Positions 19,767 through 28,396 of a DNA stretch of 64,000 nucleotides are shown here, one piece after another. The notes under the pieces are model-generated. The model had not been told where the DNA came from. It saw only the letters and a program-made list of their open reading frames with translations, and made no database searches. This stretch comes from Marinobacter psychrophilus (GTDB lineage Bacteria > Pseudomonadota > Gammaproteobacteria > Pseudomonadales > Oleiphilaceae), in assembly GCF_001043175.1 (NCBI RefSeq), contig NZ_CP011494.1:3658001-3722000 (forward strand), written 5' to 3'. Position numbers and translations under genes: made by a program. Numbering within the stretch: position 1 is the stretch's first letter; every line of letters begins with the position of its first letter.

Positions 19767-19872
19767 AGGGGCTGCGTCCTCATGCGTTGCAAAAGCAGTA
19801 ACATATCACGCCACAGCGCTACAGACAGCCTGCCGCAGAGTACACCTGCCTTACCAGCACACTTTTTTCCCA

Positions 19873-20000
19873 TAATCCGGAACCCGTTCCCATAGGCGGC
19901 GGTTCAAACCAGCCGCTCTTTCATTTGCAAGGATGCAATCAGATGAGAAACGCAGGCTGCCATGGAGATGGCACGGCGGGTGACAGACGAACCCCTGCGC
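19873..20000 (+). pseudogene. radC: Truncated, internally deleted copy of the radC 5' region
   Basis: From 19873 to 19952 the sequence aligns with the leader and first three codons of the intact radC (28353-28427), including a 22 bp identity, a leader hairpin and ATGAGAAAC. It then jumps to a segment matching the middle of rad[14 protein letters not shown] is readable at 19962-20000 and corresponds to intact radC near 28804-28842. The missing 370 bp or so are bounded in the intact gene by the short repeat CAGGCG, consistent with a slippage deletion. The rest of radC is absent, and homology ends about where the hydrolase gene's 3' flank begins. The nucleotide differences look silent or conservative. 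Confidence 0.8.
19920..19941 (+). repeat. Left copy of a 22 bp direct repeat flanking the inserted module
   Basis: Identical 22 bp stretch (starts TTCATTTGCAAGG) found again at 28397-28418, within a longer, imperfectly matching 75-80 bp segment. The two copies bracket the hydrolase-RND-MipA-TCS module. Confidence 0.85.
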
Positions 20001-20029
20001 CCAAAATAGTGGCAGCCCGCGGCTTCACG

Positions 20030-21130
20030 TCAGTCATCTTCGCGAGCGAACGTGATGCCCGGTTCGGGAAACTTGTCTAACCAATTGGCCAAACTATCAA
20101 GGACTCCGTCGGCGAAGATATCACCTTCAAGAAACCAAATTTTGAGTAGCGTAAGCCAAGCGGCTGCGCCCTGATGTGCGGGCTTTATCTGCTCTGCTTT
20201 CATCAAACCGTGATCGGCATGGTCAAAAAGGCGAACCTCGAAGAACGACACTGCTGAGAGACCAAGTAGCTGGCGATAGGCATCAGCGCTTGGTTCAGGA
20301 TCGACGTAAGCATCATGCGAACCAAAGAGTGCCAGCATGGGCACGTGAAGCGCTTGCAGGTCAGTGCGAACATCAGCGCGCCAGTTGCGCTTCACGAACC
20401 CCCAAAAAGCTTCACTCATTGGCTTAACGTCCACCTCACCTACGATATGGCTTAAATAGGCAGCATAAGGTGCATCATTCTGGATTAAGGCATTAACAGC
20501 GTCAGCGCCCTCTTCGGCCGCTTCGATTTCCTGCCCGCTCAAGCCTTCTGCCGTCATTCGTTGGAGGCCTGAATAGCGGGATTGTGCCATCCAATTGACC
20601 GCGCCCGACACCGAAATCAAGAAGGCGACATCATCGCGCTGGTTGGCGACTTTCGGCAATACCCAGCCAGCCTGACTAAAACCAATAAGGCCAATCTGGC
20701 CCTCTCCTTTATCCATCTGTGTGCGTAAAAACTCGATAGCGGCAGCAACTTCGGAGGCACGATTCTCCATAGACTGCAACTGCCAGTCGCCTTCGGAGTC
20801 GCCAACGCCGGGCTTATCCCAGGACAGCGAGCACCAACCTTTTTCCGCAAACAGATGCCACAGGGGCTCGTAGTAGCCGTAAGCATCTCGCGGCATATCG
20901 CCAGAGCCATGTACAAAAATGACGCATGAGTCAAGCGTGGCCGCGGTGCCTGGCAGCACCAGCACGCCTTGCAGGATGTTGCCAGCGTGGACGAAGCTAA
21001 CATTCTTGCGCACCAAGGGCGCCTCATCGGCGACGACAATAACCATGCTTAAACCCAGGCAGAACAGCAACAGAGCAACACCGATGCGGCGAAATCCGAC
21101 AAACCGTGTTTTTACCGAGACAGATGACAT
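20030..21130 (-). CDS. Alpha/beta hydrolase, membrane-anchored or exported
   Basis: This 366-residue alpha/beta-hydrolase-fold protein has an N-terminal hydrophobic segment (GVALLLFCLGLSMVIVV) that should anchor or export it. The oxyanion region is CVIFVHGSGDMPRDAYGYY, the nucleophile elbow is GLIGFSQAGWVL (Ser), the acid is probably Asp in FGSHDAYVDPEP, and the base is His in FDHADHGLM. The overall design resembles acyl-peptidase or esterase-type hydrolases; the substrate is unknown. It overlaps the RND gene end by 19 bp, has a strong AAGGAG 6 bp before ATG, and is the last gene of the module. Possibly it acts on the same lipophilic or ester-containing compound that the pump exports. Confidence 0.85.
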   Translation of the reverse strand: MSSVSVKTRFVGFRRIGVALLLFCLGLSMVIVVADEAPLVRKNVSFVHAGNILQGVLVLPGTAATLDSCVIFVHGSGDMPRDAYGYYEPLWHLFAEKGWCSLSWDKPGVGDSEGDWQLQSMENRASEVAAAIEFLRTQMDKGEGQIGLIGFSQAGWVLPKVANQRDDVAFLISVSGAVNWMAQSRYSGLQRMTAEGLSGQEIEAAEEGADAVNALIQNDAPYAAYLSHIVGEVDVKPMSEAFWGFVKRNWRADVRTDLQALHVPMLALFGSHDAYVDPEPSADAYRQLLGLSAVSFFEVRLFDHADHGLMKAEQIKPAHQGAAAWLTLLKIWFLEGDIFADGVLDSLANWLDKFPEPGITFAREDD

Positions 21131-24100
21131 GGGGGCTCCTTGGGTGGTTTAGTTGACACAGCAGTCAGGCGAAGCTGCTTGAAGTCCTGGGTAATGGCAA
21201 TCAGTACCGGGACCAGCAACAGCATTAGGGCTGTGGAGAACAGCTCGCCGAAGGCCAGGGAGACAGCAGCAGGCTTCAGGTACTGAGCCTGTTCGGAGGT
21301 TTCCAACAACAACGGCAGCAAGCCGACCACGGTGGTGGTCGTGGTTAAAAAAATCGCTCGAAAGCGGCTGGTGGCTGCGACCTGAATCGCTTCATAGGGG
21401 CCCATGCCTTCTGCAACAAGCTCGTTGTGGCGGCTTAGCATAACCAGACTGTCGTTCACGACGACTCCAGCCAGGGCCAGCATGCCAAACATCGACAGCA
21501 ACGACAGGGCCAGATCAAGATACAAGTGACCGAGAATGGCGCCGACGAAACCGAACGGGACAATAGCCAGAATAATAAAGGGCTGCCAATAAGACTTTAA
21601 AGGTACCGCCAACAGTACATAAATCAGCACCATGGCAATCAACAGCGCCTTCTTCAGACCACCCTGCAGCTCATCCATCTCTTCCAACTCGCCACCAAGG
21701 CTGATGTCCAGGCCCGGGTGTTGCTGCTTGAGTTGGGGCGCCAGCTGGTTTAACACAGCCTGCGCCACATCTTCAGGGGCAACCACATTACGATTGATGG
21801 TGGCCGAGATCACATTGACCCAGTTGCTGTCTTCCCGTTGCAGCGTCTTCGGCGTGAGGACCTGCTCAACATCGGCGATGGTTGAAAGCAAAAACCATTG
21901 GCCGTCATGGTTCCGGATGTGGAATGACAACAGATCATCCATCGTGTTGCGCTGCTCAATACCCTGCTGCACCAGGACTGCCAACTCGGTGTCACCGCGC
22001 TGAATTTTCTGCACTTCGGCAGCGCCGAAAGCAGAGCCTACCTGCGTCGCCAGGGTCTGCCGATCAAACCCCAGGCTCTCGGCGGCGGGTTTAAGCGTGA
22101 CCTTTAGCTCGGCCTGTGTGCCCGCCATCGAATCGCGAGGACTGTGTACGCCATCAATCGTGCCCAGATACTCCTTGAGTGCGTTGCCGGCGGAGGTCAG
22201 CGTATCCTGGTTGCGGCTGGCAAGCTTGATTTCGAAGCCTCCGCCAATTTCCTCAGAACCCGTAAATCGTAATTCAATGACACCTTCAAGCTGACCGACC
22301 TGTTGGCGCCAGCGCTGGATAACCTGTTGGATGCCTATGTCTGGCCGCTCTGTAACCGGCGTGAGCTCAGCATAGATCTCAGCGGATTCGGCGCTGTTAA
22401 TCGCTTCAAAAACACTTCGGACAGGCGCACTATCTAAGTCGTATTGCTGCTGCAGCAACTCACTGACGGCCTCCCCCACTTCGCGGATACGTTCAACATT
22501 GGCGCGAGTCAGTTCAACGGACGCGCTACGGTCCATCTCCAGAAGGACGCTTATAATCTGTCCAGGTACTTCCGGGAAGAACACGCTTTTCACCTTGCCT
22601 TTCATAGTCAGCCCCAGTGCCAGTGTCGCTACGCTGACGAATAGAATCAACGCTGCATAACGGTAACGTACAGTGACCAAAAGCAGAGGCACGTAGCAGA
22701 GGTCGCGTAGAAAATACAGCGCAGCTTGGGCGGCCTGCTGCACCGTTTGCCAGAGCCGGGTCGCCAGCCATCGGGGCGGCGTGTCGATATCGATGCGAGC
22801 AAGATGGGCGGGTAAAATAAACTTGCTTTCCAACATTGAAAACAGCATTGCGAAAATGACCACACCGGAAAACTGCGCCAGCACCTTACCCAACGGGTTG
22901 TCGAGGACCAGCAAGGGGAAGAAGGCGGCAATGGTCGTCAGAACACCGAAAACAGTGGCAACGGAGACTCGCGCTACGCCCGCCTCGGTGGCGGTAATGG
23001 GATTTTTGTCAAAGCTGCGCTGCTCGAACACACTTTCACCGACAACCACCGCATCATCAACCAGAATACCCAAGGCAATGATAAATCCGAATGTGGTGAC
23101 ATCATTGAGCGAATAATCGACCCAAGCAGTGCCAGACACGGCGATGGCGCCCAATACCGACACCGGAATCCCCATAGCCACCCAGAAGGCGAGTTTCAAA
23201 TTAAGAAACAGGGCCAGGACCAGCGCAACCAAAACCAAGGCCTGAAAGCCGTTTTTGGTCAGCAGGCTCAGGCGGTCAGCGATATAAACGGCGCTGTCGC
23301 CCCACACATCGGCTTGAACCCCTTGTGGGAGCTGGGGACGCAAGTCGTGCAACACGCGCTGGGTGATCTCTGAAATACGCAGCAAGTTTTCCCGGTGACC
23401 CACCAGTATTTCAATTCCAGCGGTGGGCTGGCCGTTAAAGCGGAACCGATAGTCACCCTCAACATAGGTATCATGAATAGCGGCAATGTCGCCCAGTAAT
23501 ACCTGACCGCCACCATGTTTCTTCAGAATGGGAATGACCCCGTAATCCGGCGCATACTGAGCTTTACCATCGGCTCTAATAAAAATACTACCGGCGCTTG
23601 TTTTCAGGGAACCTGCTTGAAACTCCAGTGAACTGGCACGAATACGCTCCACAACATCTGGCACGGTCAGGTTCAGTTGCCGCAGCTTGTGGCTCTCGAC
23701 CTCAATACGCAGCTCCTGCTTCTGCAGCCCCCAGACATTCAATCGCGATAGCTCTGGCTGGGCCAGCAGCGCCTGTCTCAGCCGCTTGGCGAGCTCATGC
23801 AAGGTGCCTTGGTCGACATCACCGTAAAGGTTGATATAGAGCGCCGGATAATCAAAACCACTGGCGTCAATTTGTGGCCTTTCGGCCCTGGCGGGAAACT
23901 CGATTCCGCTATCCATGCGCAGCCGAACCTGATCCAACAGCTTATCAAGATTGTAACCGCCGACACGCCGTATCGTAATAATAGAGAGACTCTCGGTGGA
24001 GACCGCCGAAAAACTGCGAACACCTTCCATGCCTTCCAGTGCGGTTTCGATTTTCTGGCTGACCAAAGCGTCAACCTTGGCAGGCGGTGCGCCCGGAAAC

Positions 24101-24252
24101 ACGGTGGTAATGATGATCCCATCCGATTCGATACGTGGAAAGCCCTCGACACGCATGGTGATCAGAGTGATTACACCCATAAACAGGATAAAACCCATCA
24201 GTAGATTGGCAGCAACCGAATTGCGAATAAACCAGGCAGTCAACGCACGCAT
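21112..24252 (-). CDS. RND-family efflux transporter permease (AcrB/VexB-like)
   Basis: This is about 1046 residues, typical of HAE1-type RND pumps. Twelve membrane spans are arranged as one N-terminal span (LLMGFILFMGVITLIT), a periplasmic loop, a cluster of spans, a second loop and a second cluster. The TM4 proton-relay pair is GFIIALGILVDDAVVVGE (Asp-Asp). The second half contains LLIAMVLIYVLLAVPLKSYWQP and FGMLALAGVVVNDSLVMLS, standard RND landmarks. The ATG at 24252 overlaps the membrane fusion protein stop (TGATG). No TolC-type outer membrane channel is encoded nearby, so the complex must borrow one. Confidence 0.94.
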   Translation of the reverse strand: MRALTAWFIRNSVAANLLMGFILFMGVITLITMRVEGFPRIESDGIIITTVFPGAPPAKVDALVSQKIETALEGMEGVRSFSAVSTESLSIITIRRVGGYNLDKLLDQVRLRMDSGIEFPARAERPQIDASGFDYPALYINLYGDVDQGTLHELAKRLRQALLAQPELSRLNVWGLQKQELRIEVESHKLRQLNLTVPDVVERIRASSLEFQAGSLKTSAGSIFIRADGKAQYAPDYGVIPILKKHGGGQVLLGDIAAIHDTYVEGDYRFRFNGQPTAGIEILVGHRENLLRISEITQRVLHDLRPQLPQGVQADVWGDSAVYIADRLSLLTKNGFQALVLVALVLALFLNLKLAFWVAMGIPVSVLGAIAVSGTAWVDYSLNDVTTFGFIIALGILVDDAVVVGESVFEQRSFDKNPITATEAGVARVSVATVFGVLTTIAAFFPLLVLDNPLGKVLAQFSGVVIFAMLFSMLESKFILPAHLARIDIDTPPRWLATRLWQTVQQAAQAALYFLRDLCYVPLLLVTVRYRYAALILFVSVATLALGLTMKGKVKSVFFPEVPGQIISVLLEMDRSASVELTRANVERIREVGEAVSELLQQQYDLDSAPVRSVFEAINSAESAEIYAELTPVTERPDIGIQQVIQRWRQQVGQLEGVIELRFTGSEEIGGGFEIKLASRNQDTLTSAGNALKEYLGTIDGVHSPRDSMAGTQAELKVTLKPAAESLGFDRQTLATQVGSAFGAAEVQKIQRGDTELAVLVQQGIEQRNTMDDLLSFHIRNHDGQWFLLSTIADVEQVLTPKTLQREDSNWVNVISATINRNVVAPEDVAQAVLNQLAPQLKQQHPGLDISLGGELEEMDELQGGLKKALLIAMVLIYVLLAVPLKSYWQPFIILAIVPFGFVGAILGHLYLDLALSLLSMFGMLALAGVVVNDSLVMLSRHNELVAEGMGPYEAIQVAATSRFRAIFLTTTTTVVGLLPLLLETSEQAQYLKPAAVSLAFGELFSTALMLLLVPVLIAITQDFKQLRLTAVSTKPPKEPPCHLSR

Positions 24253-25388
24253 CACCAGGCCGCCTCTGTGGTCGTGCGGACATTCTGGCCCGGCAGATAG
24301 GAAGACTGGGGCATAGCAACGACTTGCCACTCAGCCCTATTGTGCGGCGCCCTGATCAGCACACGATCATCGTTGTGGGACAGAACGTCGACAACGCCGC
24401 GAGCCAGGGTGCTCTCACTTTCAATCCACCAGACCGAGCCATTGCTGGTCAGCGCCGAAGCAGGAATGCTGAGTGTATTGTGCTCTGTGCGGCCCTGGAA
24501 GCGAACCTTGATAAGGTCCCCGGCGAGGGCATCAATCTCAGCGCGCTGAGCGTACAGGTGAACGATATAGTGGCGAGTTTCTTCGTCACGGTAACCCCCA
24601 CTCTCGCGAACGACTGCCTTACCGACAGCATTACCTTGTTCGTTGAAGAGTGATACCTTTTGGCCCTGAATAGGATGTTTGAGTCGTTGCCAGTCACTTT
24701 TGCTAACGCCGACGGCGATGTCGTAGTGACTGTCATCGATCAGGCGAGCTACCAGGTCACCGGCCATGTACTTTTGACCCGGGCTGATATGGCGTTCGAC
24801 GATGTAGCCGCTGTAAGGCGCTCTTACTACCGTGTGGTCAAGCTGCTGTTTCGCTACTTTGACATGGGCTCTGGCCGCTTTAACGGTAGCATTGGCGATG
24901 TTCAATTGGGGCAGGTGCAGGGCCAGGTCATTAGGCGGTTGCGCTCCGGCGCTATCAAATTGTCGCTGTGCCACCCGGGTTGTGTATACCGCCCGCTGCT
25001 GATCCAGTTCGGCCTCACGGCACGCGCGTTCGGCTTCTGCCAGTTCAGCCTGGTAACGGATATCGTCAATCACAAAGAGTGGCTCATCCTTCCTGACGCG
25101 GCTTCCAGCAAGGGCAAGGGGATGCATTCTGACGATGACACCGCTGACGTCTGACTTCAGGTCGATAACCCAGCGCGGCTTGATCTCGGCATAGGCTTCA
25201 ATCACTAAGGACTGTTCACCAGCGCTGACATTTTCCACGGTAACTAAGGGAAGTAGATCGGCCTTATCCTGTTTTTTAATGTCAACGGTATTGTCCATAT
25301 CAGCAAGCAGCGCAGTAACGCCTATTAAAACGCCGATGGCGACAAACAAAGCGAGTGTCCGACGATTTCGCAAACGCTTAAAACGCAT
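24252..25388 (-). CDS. RND efflux membrane fusion protein (HlyD/AcrA family)
   Basis: This 378-residue periplasmic adaptor links the RND pump to the outer membrane channel. It has one N-terminal membrane segment (TLALFVAIGVLIGVTALLA). The lipoyl-like half-motifs are SDVSGVIVRMHPLALAGSRV and VVRAPYSGYIVERHISPGQK. A helical hairpin between them is relatively short, and the beta-barrel and membrane-proximal domains follow. The start at 25388 (ATGCGTTTTAAG) overlaps the end of mipA by 11 bp, so the genes are tightly coupled. The longer frame to 25481 has no family-like N-terminus. Confidence 0.92.
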   Translation of the reverse strand: MRFKRLRNRRTLALFVAIGVLIGVTALLADMDNTVDIKKQDKADLLPLVTVENVSAGEQSLVIEAYAEIKPRWVIDLKSDVSGVIVRMHPLALAGSRVRKDEPLFVIDDIRYQAELAEAERACREAELDQQRAVYTTRVAQRQFDSAGAQPPNDLALHLPQLNIANATVKAARAHVKVAKQQLDHTVVRAPYSGYIVERHISPGQKYMAGDLVARLIDDSHYDIAVGVSKSDWQRLKHPIQGQKVSLFNEQGNAVGKAVVRESGGYRDEETRHYIVHLYAQRAEIDALAGDLIKVRFQGRTEHNTLSIPASALTSNGSVWWIESESTLARGVVDVLSHNDDRVLIRAPHNRAEWQVVAMPQSSYLPGQNVRTTTEAAW

Positions 25389-26136
25389 AGATGTACCCTG
25401 CGCTGACCGACCAGGTGTGCCGTCGATCCACGATAGGGCTTTTGTAGACTGTACTGGAAAGACGGCGATGATTGAGGCCAATTAAAGCCTGATATGATTC
25501 GCCAAAAAAACGGGACAGACTGACGCCAGCCTGGTACTGAAAGGAGCGGCCCGGACGATATTCAGGGCGGCCTGCTTTCGCCTCGTCGGCATCAACTCCC
25601 ACGTAATAACGCGCAACCTGACTGCCCGCATAGGTGAGTGAAATATGGGGGTCGATACGCCATTTCCCAAGCTCTAGCGGATAGCCGTAACTGACTACGG
25701 CAGCGCCGCCCCCGTGGTTATCCGAGATATCCTGCGAATAGCTCAATGTCAGATGTCCCAGCGTGCCGAACCAGCCAGTGCTGACCTCTGCGGTGTAGAT
25801 GTCATCGAGCTTCTTCATGTCCTCTAACACAGCACTGTCGCCCCTCTTCATATCGCCGAAAGCATCGAAGCTGATGGCAGCAGACAGGTACCAGTTGTCA
25901 CCACCAGCGAGGTAGCTGCCCAGCGAGTAATCACGGAAAAACCAGTTCTGCCACTCCCACTCGACATAGGTCAGCAGTCCCTCATTATGATTGCCTCCTT
26001 GATAAATCGATGGCTCGGCGTAAGCGATGAGCCCTATCGCCACTTCACTATCGTTGTCAGATGGCTGGCCCCAGCACCATGACGAATGGGCGGCCAGGAT
26101 GGCGGTGGTCAGGGTAACGAGCGGCATAACCTTCAC
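25378..26136 (-). CDS. MipA/OmpV family outer membrane protein
   Basis: This 252-residue protein has a signal peptide (VTLTTAILAAHSSWCWG) and alternating-hydrophobicity beta strands. It ends in an aromatic residue (WSVSAGYIYAF), as expected for an outer-membrane barrel. GVSLSRFFGESYQALIGLN and YGYPLELGKWRIDPHISL are typical of MipA/OmpV proteins, which are often co-encoded with two-component systems and RND pumps. Translation probably starts at GTG (26136), with GGAG 8 bp upstream. It is the first gene after the histidine kinase, and the intervening 93 bp hold a putative regulator box at 26218-26234. Confidence 0.85.
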   Translation of the reverse strand: MKVMPLVTLTTAILAAHSSWCWGQPSDNDSEVAIGLIAYAEPSIYQGGNHNEGLLTYVEWEWQNWFFRDYSLGSYLAGGDNWYLSAAISFDAFGDMKRGDSAVLEDMKKLDDIYTAEVSTGWFGTLGHLTLSYSQDISDNHGGGAAVVSYGYPLELGKWRIDPHISLTYAGSQVARYYVGVDADEAKAGRPEYRPGRSFQYQAGVSLSRFFGESYQALIGLNHRRLSSTVYKSPIVDRRHTWSVSAGYIYAF

Positions 26137-26217
26137 TGTCTATACTCCGTTATGAATCGATGCCTCTGAGTGCAGCAAGAGGCCAATTTTTCTGGAGTCC
26201 ATTTTCCGACAGCGGGT

Positions 26218-26234
26218 ATTAAGAAGATCTTAAG
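26218..26234 (-). promoter_or_regulatory. Putative PmrA/QseB-like response-regulator box upstream of mipA
   Basis: Read on the minus strand the site is CTTAAG-ATCTT-CTTAAT, two YTTAAK hexamers separated by 5 bp. This is the published layout of PmrA-type boxes and is similar to those of related OmpR-family regulators. It overlaps the last codons of the histidine kinase gene and lies about 82 bp upstream of the mipA start. It fits control of the mipA-MFP-RND-hydrolase operon by the adjacent response regulator (inference). Confidence 0.5.
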
Positions 26235-27540
26235 AAGATGGGAGAGAAACAGGAACTGAGGATAGATTCCAGCGCAGGACCACCCGCGCCGAATGGCGAT
26301 CGAGACTAAAGTCAAACTGCCAATCAAGCTTGGCGGCAATACGTTCAACAAGTTGCAAACCCAGTCCAAAGCGAACGGTTTCCGTCAAATCCTCCGTATC
26401 AACGGGATTTGAAATGGCAAACGAATTGTCCGTGATTGCAATGGCAATGGTGCCGCTGGCCGTATTCTGGAAAGCGTTACGAATTAGGTTGGCCAGCACA
26501 ATGCGAAACAGATCTTTTTCGATGCAGATACTGCCAGCTTGGTCGTCCATTGAAACCTGAATGCTTTTGTTCTCGATCAAGTACTGCATATCCGCGAACA
26601 GCTCACGGCACAGAGCACCTGACTGAACGCCGGATTTACCGATGGGCCTGGCGTGTTGGCGGGCCAGCCACAACAGCGCCTCCGATAACAGAATCATATT
26701 GGCGCTAGCCCGGCCAGCCCGCAATAGTGAGCGGTAATTAGGGTCTTCGGGAGCGATTCTGACCATCAAGGTATCGAGAGACGCTTGAATGATGGCCAGG
26801 GGGGTTCTGAACTCGTGGCTAGCGTGCCGGAGGAACTGCTGCTCACGCTCGTTGTATTCGCGGACCTGTTGCAGAGTCGACAGCAAGTGTTCAGCGATCT
26901 CATTCAGTTCGCTGATCGAGAACTGGGCATTGATTTTATTATCGGGATTTTGCTTGACCTGATTTGACCATTCAACGAGCAGCGCAAGAGGTTTCAGGGC
27001 CCTCTTGAAAAGCCAGGATATAACAAAGAACAGGACCAGTATAAATAGTCCAGTGATCAGGCTGGCGTCGATCAGTGTTCGCTTGAAGATAGATTCAGTC
27101 AGGGCCTCAATCTTGTCAGCCTCTTCAAACTCTAACAGGTAGAGTCCGCCAGATTGATAACGATTGGAATACAGCAGGTAACCGTATTCACGAACACCCC
27201 TTTCATTAACCCTTTCTATTTCCAGAGGGTCCGAGGGCTGGATTTTGCCAGCGGAGAAAAGCTGGCGAACCCCTTGGGGGATGTCCTCCCATTTCCGATA
27301 GGCACTGAAGTCATCCTGTTGCGGCAGAACATAGTCGGGGTTGTTCGTTAACGCCTGTTCCAGCTTGATGGCGTCGAGGCGCATATAGTTCTTGCCGGCC
27401 TGGTCTATCTGGTAAACGCTGAAGCTGGTTACCAGAGCAATCAGCCCGATAAACAAGGCAATCGCGAGATACAGCAGTTGCTGTCGGGATTGAGCCGCCA
27501 GACTCCTGACTGGATTGATGGCGTGAATGACTTTTGTCAC
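26230..27540 (-). CDS. Two-component sensor histidine kinase of the efflux module
   Basis: This 436-residue membrane kinase has TM1 about residues 20-42 (LLYLAIALFIGLIALVTSF), a periplasmic sensor of about 110 residues, TM2 about 157-178 (LITGLFILVLFFVISWLF), a HAMP-like linker and a DHp helix with ASHEFRTPLAIIQASL (phosphorylated His). The ATPase domain has NLIRNAFQNTASG (N box). The G1 region is unusual (ITDNSFAISNPVD, without the normal D-x-G-x-G) and the G2 loop is RFGLGLQLVERIA. It starts with GTG overlapping the response regulator stop by 4 bp, with GGAG 7 bp upstream. The signal is unknown; envelope damage or a lipophilic compound is plausible from context. Confidence 0.9.
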   Translation of the reverse strand: MTKVIHAINPVRSLAAQSRQQLLYLAIALFIGLIALVTSFSVYQIDQAGKNYMRLDAIKLEQALTNNPDYVLPQQDDFSAYRKWEDIPQGVRQLFSAGKIQPSDPLEIERVNERGVREYGYLLYSNRYQSGGLYLLEFEEADKIEALTESIFKRTLIDASLITGLFILVLFFVISWLFKRALKPLALLVEWSNQVKQNPDNKINAQFSISELNEIAEHLLSTLQQVREYNEREQQFLRHASHEFRTPLAIIQASLDTLMVRIAPEDPNYRSLLRAGRASANMILLSEALLWLARQHARPIGKSGVQSGALCRELFADMQYLIENKSIQVSMDDQAGSICIEKDLFRIVLANLIRNAFQNTASGTIAIAITDNSFAISNPVDTEDLTETVRFGLGLQLVERIAAKLDWQFDFSLDRHSARVVLRWNLSSVPVSLPSS

Positions 27541-28208
27541 GGTGTTTCTCCGGAAAGCGACAAACCAATTCCAACATGGGTGTGAATCAGGGGACAGTTA
27601 AAGGGTTTGTCCACCACCTTGCGCAGTTGGTGCAAATGGACGTTAACGGTGCCCTCCTCCACATCTTCGTCCAGCCAAATATGTTCCTCGATCTCGTTTC
27701 TCGAAACCACGACCGGCGACCGGCGGGCAAGGAACAGCAGAATTTTCCAACTGGTCGGCGTGAGTTTCAACTCCTGTTCGGAACGAATGGCTCGATACTC
27801 TTTCGGGTAGATCCTGAGGTCGGCAATCTGTATGCATTCGCGTTCCGGATTATCTCTACGGTACAACGAGTTCAGTCGGGCCAGAAGCAAAGGCATGGCA
27901 CAGGGCTTGATGACGTAATCGTCAAGCCCTGCACTGAATGCATTCAGCTGGTCTGCTTCCATGTCACAGGCGGTCAGCATCAATATTGGCGTGTCAATTC
28001 CGTTAGCCCTAAGCTGCCTGCAAACATCGGTGCCCGATACCTTCGGCAGCATATTGTCCAGAATCAGACAGTCGTATCGATGTTGTAAAGCCAAGGTGAT
28101 ACCGCTCGCCCCGTTGTAGGCAAAGTCGCATTCGACGTTGTGCAGTTCGAGATACTCCGATATCGCCAACGCCAGGTCCCGGTCATCTTCAATGATTAAT
28201 GTTTTCAT
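27537..28208 (-). CDS. OmpR/PhoB-family response regulator of the efflux module
   Basis: 223 residues. The receiver domain has the acidic pair IIEDDRDLAL, the phospho-acceptor in CLILDNMLPKVSG, the Thr in LMLTACDMEA and Lys in DDYVIKPCAMP. The C-terminal winged helix starts about residue 130 (LTPTSWKILLFLARRS) with the recognition helix around GTVNVHLHQLRKVVDKP. The final wing reads HTHVGIGLSL instead of the common RGVGYRL, so DNA recognition may differ slightly from textbook PhoB members. It overlaps the kinase gene. Candidate boxes for self-regulation lie just upstream (28255-28271). Confidence 0.92.
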   Translation of the reverse strand: MKTLIIEDDRDLALAISEYLELHNVECDFAYNGASGITLALQHRYDCLILDNMLPKVSGTDVCRQLRANGIDTPILMLTACDMEADQLNAFSAGLDDYVIKPCAMPLLLARLNSLYRRDNPERECIQIADLRIYPKEYRAIRSEQELKLTPTSWKILLFLARRSPVVVSRNEIEEHIWLDEDVEEGTVNVHLHQLRKVVDKPFNCPLIHTHVGIGLSLSGETP

Positions 28209-28254
28209 GGCTGCCAGCTACGTGAGAACGAGCATTGAGCTTAAACGGGAATGT

Positions 28255-28271
28255 CTTAATATTGCATTAAA
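28255..28271 (-). promoter_or_regulatory. Second PmrA-like box upstream of the response regulator
   Basis: On the minus strand TTTAAT-GCAAT-ATTAAG: two TTAA-cored hexamers 5 bp apart, one mismatch from YTTAAK-N5-YTTAAK. It lies about 47 bp before the response regulator ATG. Further ATTAAT (28278-28283) and ATTAAAC (28294-28300) elements extend the AT-rich cluster. It suggests autoregulation and is weaker than the mipA site. Confidence 0.4.
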
Positions 28272-28374
28272 CCCACCATTAATCTGGTTTGTTATTAAAC
28301 TCTGAATCGCCACACGTTACCGTCCATGGTCGCAACGACAACCTTCATCCAGTAATCTGGAGCTCGTCCCCCTA

Positions 28375-28394
28375 GGCGGCTCGAATCAGCCGCC
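28375..28394 (+). other. Leader stem-loop just before the radC ribosome binding site
   Basis: GGCGGCT and AGCCGCC form a perfect 7 bp stem with a 6 nt loop, ending about 23 bp before the radC ATG. The truncated copy has an equivalent but differently sequenced hairpin at 19896-19916, so the structure rather than the sequence is kept. It is not followed by a T-run, so it does not look like a normal terminator. Confidence 0.5.
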
Positions 28395-28396
28395 CC

